From positions 62,001-126,000 of the forward strand of contig NZ_PYGI01000001.1 of the NCBI RefSeq assembly GCF_003014615.1: DNA of 64,000 nucleotides. Direction: 5' to 3'. The translations under genes and the position numbers were made by a program. Shown in pieces: positions 1 to 6,246 of this stretch. Source of the stretch: Marinobacterium halophilum (GTDB lineage Bacteria; Pseudomonadota; Gammaproteobacteria; Pseudomonadales; Balneatricaceae). Each line of letters opens with the position of its first letter. The first letter of the stretch is position 1. The notes under the pieces were generated by a model. It made no database searches and had not been told where the DNA came from. It was given only the letters and a program-made list of their open reading frames with translations.

Positions 1-41
1 TGAATGGAAGCAGTAATTAAAAAATGAATCAAGAGGCTAAT

Positions 42-110
42 CAAGGGGGCAGATTTTTTGAAACTACCACCCCCTTGACGTTAACCGCAGAAGAACAATT
101 ACTCTGCCCC
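42..110. repeat. REP-like inverted-repeat element
   Basis: Two inverted repeats are visible. CAAGGGGG (42-49) pairs with CCCCCTTG (70-77), and GGGGCAGA (46-53) is repeated inverted as TCTGCCCC (103-110). GGGGCAGA/GGGGTCAGA-type ends are reminiscent of REP elements moved by REP-associated tyrosine (Y1) transposases. No transposase gene is present here, so only the repeat structure is observed and the class is inferred. Confidence 0.35.
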
Positions 111-230
111 ATGTTCGTTCCACTCTTAGGCGGCTCAACTGAATATGCTACGGAGTTCCGCGGGCAGTTTACCTAATTCAATATCCGCTGATGGCCGGAC
201 TTGGAGATAGCCGTTAGATGGTGCAGATCA

Positions 231-304
231 CGTATAACAAGAGCAAGCACTCGGAACAAATTTTCGCTGCGTTACAATTTGTCCGATGTTGCGGGCATTA
301 CACG
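231..304. repeat. attC-like folded element (degenerate)
   Basis: The inner arms CGGAACAAATT (252-262) and AATTTGTCCG (276-285) pair perfectly over 10 bp except for one unpaired A at 256. A single extrahelical base in the stem is a hallmark of integron attC sites. Outer arms GCAA (243-246)/TTGC (289-292) and CGTATAA (231-237)/TTACACG (298-304, one mismatch) extend the fold. ATAACAAG resembles an R'' box, and GTTAGAT (213-219) just upstream matches the GTTRRRY core site. The R' end here (ATTACAC) does not match the consensus, so this is either a degenerate attC or a look-alike. Confidence 0.4.
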
Positions 305-315
305 ATGTAAATAAT

Positions 316-648
316 ATGAATTTATTCTTTATCCGTCCGGGTTATGAATCAGATCATGATCTAATCGAATTTAGCGGTGATCACCGATCTGATGATTTTA
401 CTTCTGTTTTTCCCATATTGGAAAATGCTCTAAAGCCATCAAGAATTACACTGGAAGACTTTGTAACGGATGATTATGTTTGGGAATTCGAATTTGAGAG
501 CGGGATATTCGAATTAAATGATGATTGGGGTGGCTTGTTTATCATTACTAAAACTAATCATGAAAATGTAATCAATCAGATTTCAAAAGCACTCGTGTCT
601 TCAGGCTATTTTAAGGAGATTAAAGTTGATACAAGCCAGTACACATAA
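316..648 (+). CDS. Hypothetical protein, AT-rich cassette-like gene
   Basis: A 110-residue protein of unknown function that I do not recognise. It is acidic and aromatic, with no signal peptide or membrane segment. A longer start at 286 exists, but it lies directly against the hairpin of the attC-like element, so ATG 316 (protein begins MNLFFIRPGYESD) is preferred; neither has a convincing Shine-Dalgarno. The gene is visibly more AT-rich than the housekeeping genes of this window, which suggests acquisition by transfer. It is bracketed by the attC-like fold at 231-304 and a short perfect palindrome containing its own stop codon (642-660), an arrangement like an integron cassette. Confidence 0.6.
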   Translation: MNLFFIRPGYESDHDLIEFSGDHRSDDFTSVFPILENALKPSRITLEDFVTDDYVWEFEFESGIFELNDDWGGLFIITKTNHENVINQISKALVSSGYFKEIKVDTSQYT

Positions 649-660
649 CAAGGTTATGTG
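642..660. repeat. Perfect 8-bp palindrome at cassette-like end
   Basis: CACATAAC (642-649) and GTTATGTG (653-660) form a perfect 8-bp inverted repeat around AAG. The stop codon of the preceding gene lies in the left arm. The left arm plus loop (ATAACAAG) repeats the sequence at the start of the attC-like element at 233-240. It could be a collapsed attC site in which the R'' and R' boxes abut. The sequence shows the repeat; the integron reading is inference. Confidence 0.35.
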
Positions 661-691
661 TTCCAAGTAAAGCTGAAAACCAGGAGTAACA

Positions 692-1051
692 ATGCCGACA
701 CTATTCTCATACGGAACACTGCAACAAAAGGAAGTTCAAATTGCCAATTTTGGCCGTGAGCTTTTGGGCAAGAAAGACATGCTGCAAGGCTATATTGTGG
801 GTGAGATTGAAATTACCGATGAGCGAGTGCTTCGGGAAAGTGGCAAAGCGATTCACCCGATCTTGCGTTTCACTGGCAATGTGGCAGATGAGGTGAGTGG
901 TACGGTATTTGAGATTACGGATGTAGAGCTTGCGCAAGCCGATGACTATGAAGTTGATGATTACGTGCGTACGCTAGTAAAACTTCAGTCTGGTCAAGAG
1001 TGTTGGATTTATGCAGCGGCAACCGATGCAGGCAATGATGGTGGACGCTGA
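692..1051 (+). CDS. Gamma-glutamylcyclotransferase-like (AIG2/GGCT fold) protein
   Basis: A 119-residue protein of the small AIG2-like/GGCT family. The N-terminal signature FSYGTL (residues 5-10), the central HPILRFTG segment, and the acidic YEVDDYVR segment near residue 90 follow the family pattern. Family members can cyclise gamma-glutamyl or related amines, but the substrate of this single-domain type is usually unknown. The start is supported by AGGAG (682-686) upstream of ATG 692. Genes of this family are common cargo of mobile cassettes, which fits the attC-like elements upstream. The enzyme family assignment is fairly safe; the reaction is not. Confidence 0.8.
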   Translation: MPTLFSYGTLQQKEVQIANFGRELLGKKDMLQGYIVGEIEITDERVLRESGKAIHPILRFTGNVADEVSGTVFEITDVELAQADDYEVDDYVRTLVKLQSGQECWIYAAATDAGNDGGR

Positions 1052-1058
1052 GAGTCAG

Positions 1059-1124
1059 CTGGCTGCAAAGGTTTGCCATGTGGCACCTGCTTGCTTATGT
1101 GAGAGCGAGTCAGCCTACAGCCAG
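1059..1124. repeat. Imperfect palindrome downstream of GGCT-like gene
   Basis: CTGGCTG (1059-1065) and CAGCCAG (1118-1124) are inverted copies enclosing a second hairpin TGCCA (1074-1078)/TGGCA (1081-1085). The fold could be a structured intergenic element or a remnant of a mobile element. It lacks RYYYAAC or GTTRRRY boxes and a T-tract, so neither attC nor terminator is supported. Confidence 0.25.
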
Positions 1125-1252
1125 TCAGGTTCTCTTGTCTAAATCCAAGTGTGTCAGTTGATATGGGAATCCAGGCTTTGCTGAAGAGCTGGCTTACCCG
1201 ATACACAAGCTGGAAAAGCCGACGCCTTAACCTTGGGATTTTACCGCAAGCC

Positions 1253-1525
1253 ATGACTTTAAATGACGAAATAAATGCCCTTAACGGCCTTTTGGTTAAG
1301 TATCAAGAGCAAAAGTGGCGGCTGCCCACCGTACAGGGGAAGCAGGATGCCACACGGATATTGAGCAAAATGGCTGGCATGGGCAGCCTAAATGATCTGT
1401 ATATTAGCGCCGCTAACGGCCACAACATAGCGCCCTCGGAAGAAGACGCCGTTAATCATCTGCTTAGAACGCATTTAGCGGCGATACGTCACGGCTGTGA
1501 TAGCCTGTTGTCTCAGCAAGGCTGA
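1253..1525 (+). CDS. Small hypothetical protein, DUF6966-like
   Basis: A 90-residue soluble protein. The central segment GMGSLNDLYIS (about residues 42-52), followed by a helical tail with regularly spaced leucines, recalls the GGMGSFNDL-type motif I associate with DUF6966 proteins; this is resemblance from memory, not a search. Upstream in-frame starts at 1151 and 1163 exist, but the resemblance begins at ATG 1253 (MTLNDEINALN). No strong Shine-Dalgarno precedes it. Another frame upstream (1162-1230) reads as a coding-like tail ending in TAA, so this gene may sit next to a decayed gene. Function unknown. Confidence 0.5.
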   Translation: MTLNDEINALNGLLVKYQEQKWRLPTVQGKQDATRILSKMAGMGSLNDLYISAANGHNIAPSEEDAVNHLLRTHLAAIRHGCDSLLSQQG

Positions 1526-1579
1526 TGATTCACGCATAGCGTTACCGTCATTGGGGTGCGTCTCAGATAAGGTAAAGGG

Positions 1580-1699
1580 ATGTACGGTATGAGGTCTTTT
1601 ATAAAATGGTTTCTGGTTTTGGTCGCAGTGCTTTTTCTGCTCGTAAACCCGGTTATTTCCATGATTCTTCTTTTTATAGCGTTCTTGATTTGGAAATAA
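1580..1699 (+). CDS. Small membrane protein (39 aa)
   Basis: A short reading frame encoding 39 residues, starting MYGMRSF and ending AFLIWK. A purine-rich AAGGTAAAGG lies just before ATG 1580; an alternative in-frame ATG is at 1589. Residues about 8-37 are almost entirely hydrophobic and interrupted by an Asn-Pro, which would make one or two membrane helices. No family is recognised. It lies between two unknown genes on the same strand and may be translated with them. Small hydrophobic peptides of this kind are sometimes toxins, but nothing here shows that. Confidence 0.45.
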   Translation: MYGMRSFIKWFLVLVAVLFLLVNPVISMILLFIAFLIWK

Positions 1700-1755
1700 T
1701 ACGTCATGCTTAGCAAAGAGCCTGTACCAAGATACTGAAGCGAAGGACGATCACC

Positions 1756-2277
1756 ATGAATGACAATACACGTTTTACCGAGGCCAGATCCAGAATGTTG
1801 CCGCTGGGGCGGGCTGAGCACTCGTATGATCTGCTGATGTCGCATTTTGCCGGCTGTTATCTCGATATGCAGAATGCTGGCTACGATAATCTGCCTGATC
1901 TAGAGGTGCTGCATACCTGGCTGCGGGAGCTGAACTTTGTCATTCGCCCGAACCTGATTGAAGCCTGGAAACTGATGGCGGAACATTTCGGTTTTTCACT
2001 GGGGCAGAAGGTTAAGCTTGAGGGGACTCTGTTCTATCCGGTGCGGGCTTCAGTTTACCCCCATGAGCACGTTGTCACCTTCACGGGCTTTGCGGCGCTT
2101 AAAAGTGGTAAACCCGGTAAAACATCGGTTTGCGTCGAAGCGGAGGCCTCTTCGGTAGTCGAAGTATTTGACCAGCACCTTGAGGCCGAAGAGCTGCAAG
2201 CGCTCTTTTTTGAAAACATTACCCGCAGAAACCCGGTGCGATCCTTTCTGGATACAGAGCTGGCAATGTTGTCTTGA
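1756..2277 (+). CDS. Hypothetical protein (173 aa)
   Basis: A soluble protein of 173 residues that I do not recognise. It has no signal peptide, no membrane segment and no cysteine-rich motif. GAAGGACGAT (1742-1751) is its ribosome-binding region, and the same ten bases precede the gene at 4385, which suggests a shared origin or translational control. The C-terminal half (from about residue 95) looks like a beta-rich domain, with the pattern VKLEGTLFYPVRASVYP. The downstream membrane-protein gene begins 29 bases after its stop codon, so the two are probably co-transcribed. Confidence 0.7.
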   Translation: MNDNTRFTEARSRMLPLGRAEHSYDLLMSHFAGCYLDMQNAGYDNLPDLEVLHTWLRELNFVIRPNLIEAWKLMAEHFGFSLGQKVKLEGTLFYPVRASVYPHEHVVTFTGFAALKSGKPGKTSVCVEAEASSVVEVFDQHLEAEELQALFFENITRRNPVRSFLDTELAMLS

Positions 2278-2306
2278 GAAAAAGGCACTTTTCACAGGAA
2301 AACGCT

Positions 2307-2729
2307 ATGACGGGTAAAGAGTCTCAGGCAAACAAAAGCATGCTGGAATGTCTGTTTAAAGCGGTGTTCGGCTGCAGTTTTCTTATAGCGCCTGTGCTGT
2401 ATTTGGTGATGCTCTCGGCTGATTTTCAATCGCTGGGTGATGAGAACGGCGAACATGCCTACGACCTGATCCGCGCGGTCATCGTGATGACCTTTTATAC
2501 CAGCATGGTTTGTTTTGTTATCGCAGGCTCTTACGGTTTGCTGCTGTATAAACTGCTGACCCTGCTCCGGCTGAATAACTATCTGTTTTCTTTTCTGGTC
2601 GGCGCTTTTCCGGGGGCCTTATTGGTGTACCCCACGGCACCTAATCTGGGTATTGTGACGCTGACGCTGGGGATAGCCGTGGCGATTTCTTTTCATTATC
2701 TATTCAATCAGCCGCCCAGTAACGGCTGA
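2307..2729 (+). CDS. Hypothetical membrane protein (140 aa)
   Basis: A polytopic inner-membrane protein of 140 residues with about four hydrophobic segments (near residues 17-38, 55-82, 89-107 and 111-132). ATG 2307 is chosen because AGGAA (2296-2300) sits at the right distance; a TTG at 2274 would overlap the previous stop codon but lacks that support. No family is recognised. Its position directly after the soluble protein at 1756 suggests a functional pair, as in toxin/immunity or lipoprotein/anchor pairs, but nothing in the sequence identifies the role. Confidence 0.65.
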   Translation: MTGKESQANKSMLECLFKAVFGCSFLIAPVLYLVMLSADFQSLGDENGEHAYDLIRAVIVMTFYTSMVCFVIAGSYGLLLYKLLTLLRLNNYLFSFLVGAFPGALLVYPTAPNLGIVTLTLGIAVAISFHYLFNQPPSNG

Positions 2730-2959
2730 CAGTTGCGATTAAATAGGCTTATTGACTACGATGGTGCTTAAATTATTGACGGTTGCCGCGCTTACCGTTT
2801 TTTCGGTCTGTGCCGTCTGATCAGTGTTGCTGATGCTTCTTACTTGGTATATTGCCTGTTTTCAGCATATTTTTTGCAGCGTGATGTAGAGTTGGGCTGA
2901 ATCAGGTGATCCCACAGGTAGCGTCCGCTGTCTGTTTACTGTCAAAAGGAGTTAACACG

Positions 2960-3244
2960 TTGGATCTGTATACGGGCACGACTCATGTGTGCTTCACCTT
3001 CCTTTTGTTTATGTCAGCCGTTTGGACGTTCTTTGCTTGGGGATTTGGACTGCTGGCGTCTAAAAAGCACTGGAGTGTCGCTTGGGGGCAGGTAGGGGAT
3101 CTCTGCTGGTATGCCTTATTCGTCATGCATGGGGTGCTGTTTTATGTCCTTTGGTTTGAAACCGTGCCGGTGAGTAGTCAGTTGCTACTGCTGATAGGCC
3201 TGCATGTTGCGTTTAGATTATTGTTCATTAAGCCTGACCGCTAG
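2960..3244 (+). CDS. Hypothetical membrane protein (94 aa)
   Basis: A small membrane protein with three hydrophobic helices. The start is a TTG at 2960: AAAAGGAG (2944-2951) lies eight bases upstream, whereas the longer frame opening at 2906 has no such site. The protein begins (M)DLYTGTTHV. Similar TTG use is seen at 3474. The 230 bases before it hold no convincing gene, only a 19-codon frame at 2761-2820 that looks like a stray signal peptide. Function unknown. Confidence 0.6.
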   Translation: MDLYTGTTHVCFTFLLFMSAVWTFFAWGFGLLASKKHWSVAWGQVGDLCWYALFVMHGVLFYVLWFETVPVSSQLLLLIGLHVAFRLLFIKPDR

Positions 3245-3473
3245 GTTACTGTTCCGCGAAGGATACCGGTCAATTATCCTGGTAAAGACAGCATTGGATG
3301 TTGGCTCTTTGTGTGTTGAATCACAGAATAGTAGTGTGTCTTTTTAATACGCTGATTTTGGCAAGGGCAATCTGAAACATATCTGTCGGGAACAGTTGGA
3401 TCGTTTGGATCTGCTGAGCTTACATTTATACTGAGCTTTTTACACGGCTAAAGCAGTAACCAAGGAGTGAATT

Positions 3474-3932
3474 TTGAGCAAGTATGTAACGGATTATCTG
3501 GAAAAATATGAGGCTGCACTTGTCTTGGTGGATTACGGGTCACCTGATAAGCGCAGAGATGTCGCTTTTGCGATGATCTGGCTGATGGTAGAGGAGCGTT
3601 CGCTGACGCGCACGATCAAGCATGACATCCTGCTGGCGTTGGCAGAGCGGGTTTTTAAAAATGAGTCCCTGCTGGATAACCTGACACAGGCAGTTTCTGA
3701 GTCTACCGTCCTGATGTTTAATTACTCACCGTTTTCGCATCTTCTGATCAAACTGAGTGCTAGTGGTCTGCTGAACATGGACACGGTTCAGCATATATTT
3801 GATCACCTGAATACAGAGTACAAGAAATACAGCGGTGGTTCCTGCATGCAGGATTCCGTTTATAACGTGCCGTTTTATGGCTTTAACTGTGCCGCTTTAA
3901 ACCGTTGTCTTCTAGCAGCAAAACCGACCTGA
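3474..3932 (+). CDS. Hypothetical protein (152 aa)
   Basis: A soluble, mostly helical protein of 152 residues with no recognised family. It starts at TTG 3474 behind a perfect AAGGAG (3462-3467). The C-terminal third contains two cysteines in CMQDSVYNVPFYGFNC (roughly residues 124-139) and ends shortly after a further Cys. The 229 bases upstream hold no gene I can support. It sits inside the plus-strand run of small unknown genes and could have its own promoter there. Confidence 0.65.
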   Translation: MSKYVTDYLEKYEAALVLVDYGSPDKRRDVAFAMIWLMVEERSLTRTIKHDILLALAERVFKNESLLDNLTQAVSESTVLMFNYSPFSHLLIKLSASGLLNMDTVQHIFDHLNTEYKKYSGGSCMQDSVYNVPFYGFNCAALNRCLLAAKPT

Positions 3933-4018
3933 CAGTGCGGTATGACCGGTTGTCGTATTCAGGTTGCAGACCGTTAAGACGGTATCGGTTTTAGGCTGAT
4001 ACTTCAGAGGATATTCGT

Positions 4019-4363
4019 ATGCAATGGATCGCTATTCTGGCCGCTGTAGGCTGGTGTTTTTTGCAGGCTTTTTTGTTGTTTTTCTCCGTGCAGTGCATGT
4101 TTGGGCTGGTTGATTTTGAAAGGCATCGTTCGCGCTTTCCGTGGCTGGATGAGATGTTTTCGTCTCTGGTGATGCTGATGTTTTACGCCTTGCTGTTACT
4201 GCCGTTTATCTCCTGTGCGGTGTTTATCTATGGCGTCATGGGTATTACCGACTGGCAACAGCTGATGCCGGGTGTGTGGGTGTCTGTGGGCTGGCTGGTC
4301 ACTCTGGTACTGTTTTTTGTCGGGCTGACCGTTAAAGAGCAGTTGCAAAGGCGGTGGCCTTAA
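4019..4363 (+). CDS. Hypothetical membrane protein (114 aa)
   Basis: A small inner-membrane protein with three hydrophobic segments (about residues 3-27, 45-72 and 80-103) and basic residues at the C-terminus (QLQRRWP). AGAGGA (4005-4010) serves as Shine-Dalgarno for ATG 4019. No family is recognised. The next gene begins 21 bases downstream, so a two-gene unit with the zinc-ribbon-like protein is likely. This repeats the soluble/membrane pairing seen at 1756-2729. Confidence 0.65.
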   Translation: MQWIAILAAVGWCFLQAFLLFFSVQCMFGLVDFERHRSRFPWLDEMFSSLVMLMFYALLLLPFISCAVFIYGVMGITDWQQLMPGVWVSVGWLVTLVLFFVGLTVKEQLQRRWP

Positions 4364-4384
4364 ATACGAAAGAAGGACGATATT

Positions 4385-4831
4385 GTGCACTTTATGGACC
4401 CTTTCCCGGCCCGGTGCGAGTTTTGTCAGTATCTGGCCTATTATCCGCTGGAGCCGCTTAAAGCTGAAAAAGCCGGCTGTTTGTCCTGTGGTAAGGTGCT
4501 GCGTAAAGCTGCACGGAGTATGCGGCACACGCTGAGAGAGCACGGTATTGAGATTTGGCGCCATGCGCTGGTCTTTGAGTTGATGCTGAAAGCTGATGTT
4601 GACCTGGATCTGGTGTCCGATGAGGAGTTTGATAACGCCACCACGCTGTCGGCGGTTATCGCGCTGTTGCAGCAGGGGGCGTCAGCGATGACTCCCCGTG
4701 AAGTGCTGGATTTTGAGATGCTGGATTATCTCCGCACAACTCTGGATGAAGCACAGTTGCTGAGTCTTGATCTGAAAGCACTGGCTCGGTTGGCGTACCC
4801 TGAAGATCCTGAGCCGTACGACATGTTCTAG
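4385..4831 (+). CDS. Hypothetical protein with CxxC pairs
   Basis: A 148-residue soluble protein. Two CxxC pairs, CEFC (about residues 11-14) and CLSC (about 32-35), are spaced like a zinc ribbon or rubredoxin-like knuckle; the rest is acidic and helical. The start is GTG 4385 behind GAAGGACGAT (4372-4381), the same ribosome-binding sequence as at 1742-1751. The protein ends in an acidic tail (PEDPEPYDMF). Metal binding is inferred from the cysteines only, and the role is unknown. Confidence 0.65.
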   Translation: MHFMDPFPARCEFCQYLAYYPLEPLKAEKAGCLSCGKVLRKAARSMRHTLREHGIEIWRHALVFELMLKADVDLDLVSDEEFDNATTLSAVIALLQQGASAMTPREVLDFEMLDYLRTTLDEAQLLSLDLKALARLAYPEDPEPYDMF

Positions 4832-4879
4832 CCTGTCAGAACCCGCCGAAAACCCGAAAACGATCACGATAAGAAGCCT

Positions 4880-5041
4880 ATGAACCAAAATCTCGCAGAC
4901 CAGCTGATCAATATGATGAACGAGGATCAGCGTTTATGGCGCAGTGTGTCGGCTTGCTTGAAGAGGCCGTTGGCAGAGCACCTGGCGCAAATGCTGGAGC
5001 AAGAGCGGACGCGCCGTGCCAATGTCGACAAGACGCGTTAA
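4880..5041 (+). CDS. Small hypothetical protein (53 aa)
   Basis: A frame of 53 codons from ATG 4880 to TAA 5041, beginning MNQNLADQLINMMN and ending RRANVDKTR. The product is an amphipathic, highly charged helix-former with no hydrophobic segment. The ribosome-binding signal is weak (AAGAAG, 4871-4876). It closes the plus-strand run of small genes and ends 13 bases before the 3' end of rlmF on the other strand. It may be a genuine small protein or the remains of a longer one. Confidence 0.4.
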   Translation: MNQNLADQLINMMNEDQRLWRSVSACLKRPLAEHLAQMLEQERTRRANVDKTR

Positions 5042-5054
5042 CCCCGCGTGGCCG

Positions 5055-5981
5055 TTACATAAACGTCCACGCCAATATACGGGTGATTTTATTGCCCTGT
5101 TTCATCTCGATTTCCCGCACATCAACCGCGCCCAGCTTGCGGATCAGCTTGGTTGCAGGCTTCACGTTTTCCGCTTTCGACACCAGGCTGCTAAACCAGC
5201 GGCATTGTGTTGAAAAAGCCTGGCTTTCTTTAATCATCTTTTTAAGGAAAGCCTGCTCGCCACCCTTACACCAGAGTTCCGCTGCCTGGCCGCCGAAGTT
5301 CAGCGTGGCCGAGCGGGTGGCTTTCTCACCGCGATTACGCGCCAGGTTACTGAGTTTACGCTGGCTGCCTTTGAGTGCTTCATCTTCAGAGGCATGAAAG
5401 GGCGGGTTGCATACGCTCACATCAAAAAACTCGCCGGGCTGAATAATCCCCTCAAAGATGTGATTTTTGTCGTGTTGCCTGCGCAGGGTGAAGCGCTCTT
5501 TCAGGCTGGGATTTTTGGCGATAATCGCGGCAACATTGTCCAGTGATTGCGTATTGATATCACTGCCCACGCATTGCCAGCCGTATAGCTGGCAGGCGAG
5601 TAGCGGGTAGATGCCGTTGGCCCCGGTGCCGATATCCAGCAGGGTGACGTGGGTCGCCTTAAGCCCAGGCAGGTCTGCGATGTAATGGATGTAGTCGGCT
5701 CGGCCAGGAATGGGCGGGCACAGCGCACCTTCAGGAATATCCCAGTCCACAATGTTGTAATGCTGCTTCAACAGCGCGGCATTCAGGGCTTTTACCGCCA
5801 GCGGGTCGGCGAAGTCGATGGACAGGTTGCCGTACGCATTCTGGCTCACATATTGGGCGAGCGGCGGGTAGCTGTTGATCAGCGCGGGAAAATCATAGCC
5901 GTGCGCGTGCAGATTTCTCGGGTGCAGGCCTTTGCGATCAGGTTGGTTCGGGCTTTTTTCTGTAGGACGGCGTGGGCGCAC
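5055..5981 (-). CDS. rlmF: 23S rRNA (adenine(1618)-N(6))-methyltransferase RlmF
   Basis: RlmF methylates N6 of A1618 in 23S rRNA using S-adenosylmethionine, in the cytoplasm. The 308-residue product has the family's N-terminal LHPRN and YDFPALI segments (about residues 19-35), the SAM-binding motif LLDIGTGANGIYPLL (114-128) and the N6-adenine catalytic motif NPPF (192-195). Length matches the family. The start is GTG 5981, giving the usual basic N-terminus. The gene is transcribed towards the accessory region and marks the edge of the conserved chromosome there. Its promoter must lie in the gap shared with the divergent urtA operon. Confidence 0.97.
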   Translation of the reverse strand: MRPRRPTEKSPNQPDRKGLHPRNLHAHGYDFPALINSYPPLAQYVSQNAYGNLSIDFADPLAVKALNAALLKQHYNIVDWDIPEGALCPPIPGRADYIHYIADLPGLKATHVTLLDIGTGANGIYPLLACQLYGWQCVGSDINTQSLDNVAAIIAKNPSLKERFTLRRQHDKNHIFEGIIQPGEFFDVSVCNPPFHASEDEALKGSQRKLSNLARNRGEKATRSATLNFGGQAAELWCKGGEQAFLKKMIKESQAFSTQCRWFSSLVSKAENVKPATKLIRKLGAVDVREIEMKQGNKITRILAWTFM

Positions 5982-6080
5982 AGCAGTATATCCGAGGGTC
6001 AGGCTTTAACCGGTGAGTGATATCGGGTGAGGGCGTGATTATAGCCCTAGTCCATTAGCTCGGTATACCTGGCCCGTGCC

Positions 6081-6118
6081 TACGTCATTTGACGTATCCC
6101 CCTGCGTCATTGCGCGCA
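6081..6118. promoter_or_regulatory. Tandem palindromic operator candidate upstream of urtA
   Basis: TACGTCATTTGACGTA (6081-6096) is a perfect palindrome with 7-base arms around TT. A weaker copy, TGCGTCATTGCGCGCA (6103-6118), follows with a centre-to-centre distance of 22 bp, close to two helical turns. The pair lies about 130-165 bases before the urtA start codon in a 265-base divergent region shared with rlmF. Same-face spacing suggests cooperative binding of a dimeric regulator. The regulator is unknown; no sigma-54 motif with correct spacing was found nearby. Confidence 0.55.
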
Positions 6119-6246
6119 TACCCCTGGTGCCTTGCCTTCTGAATAATCAATCGGGCACTGAGTTGTTTTCCCGGTCCTGTCAGGGCCGACCGATAACGAA
6201 GGTTGTGCGGGGCTGGAACCGCTGCGCAACCCAAGGGGGTACTGCA

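Noticed and set aside
2761-2820. 19-codon frame resembling a lipoprotein signal peptide
   Set aside because: No Shine-Dalgarno and too short to support; at most a remnant of a lost gene.
4936-5397. Plus-strand frame overlapping the small gene at 4880 and the 3' end of rlmF
   Set aside because: Half of it is antisense to conserved rlmF coding, and the translation has no recognisable structure.
6120-6170. Sigma-54 (-24/-12) promoter for urtA
   Set aside because: GGGCAC and TTGT elements are present but the spacing is one base short and the -12 GC is missing.
5982-6246. An extended UrtA N-terminus starting at 6076
   Set aside because: The extra residues bury the signal peptide and would cover the operator palindromes; ATG 6247 has a proper ribosome-binding site.
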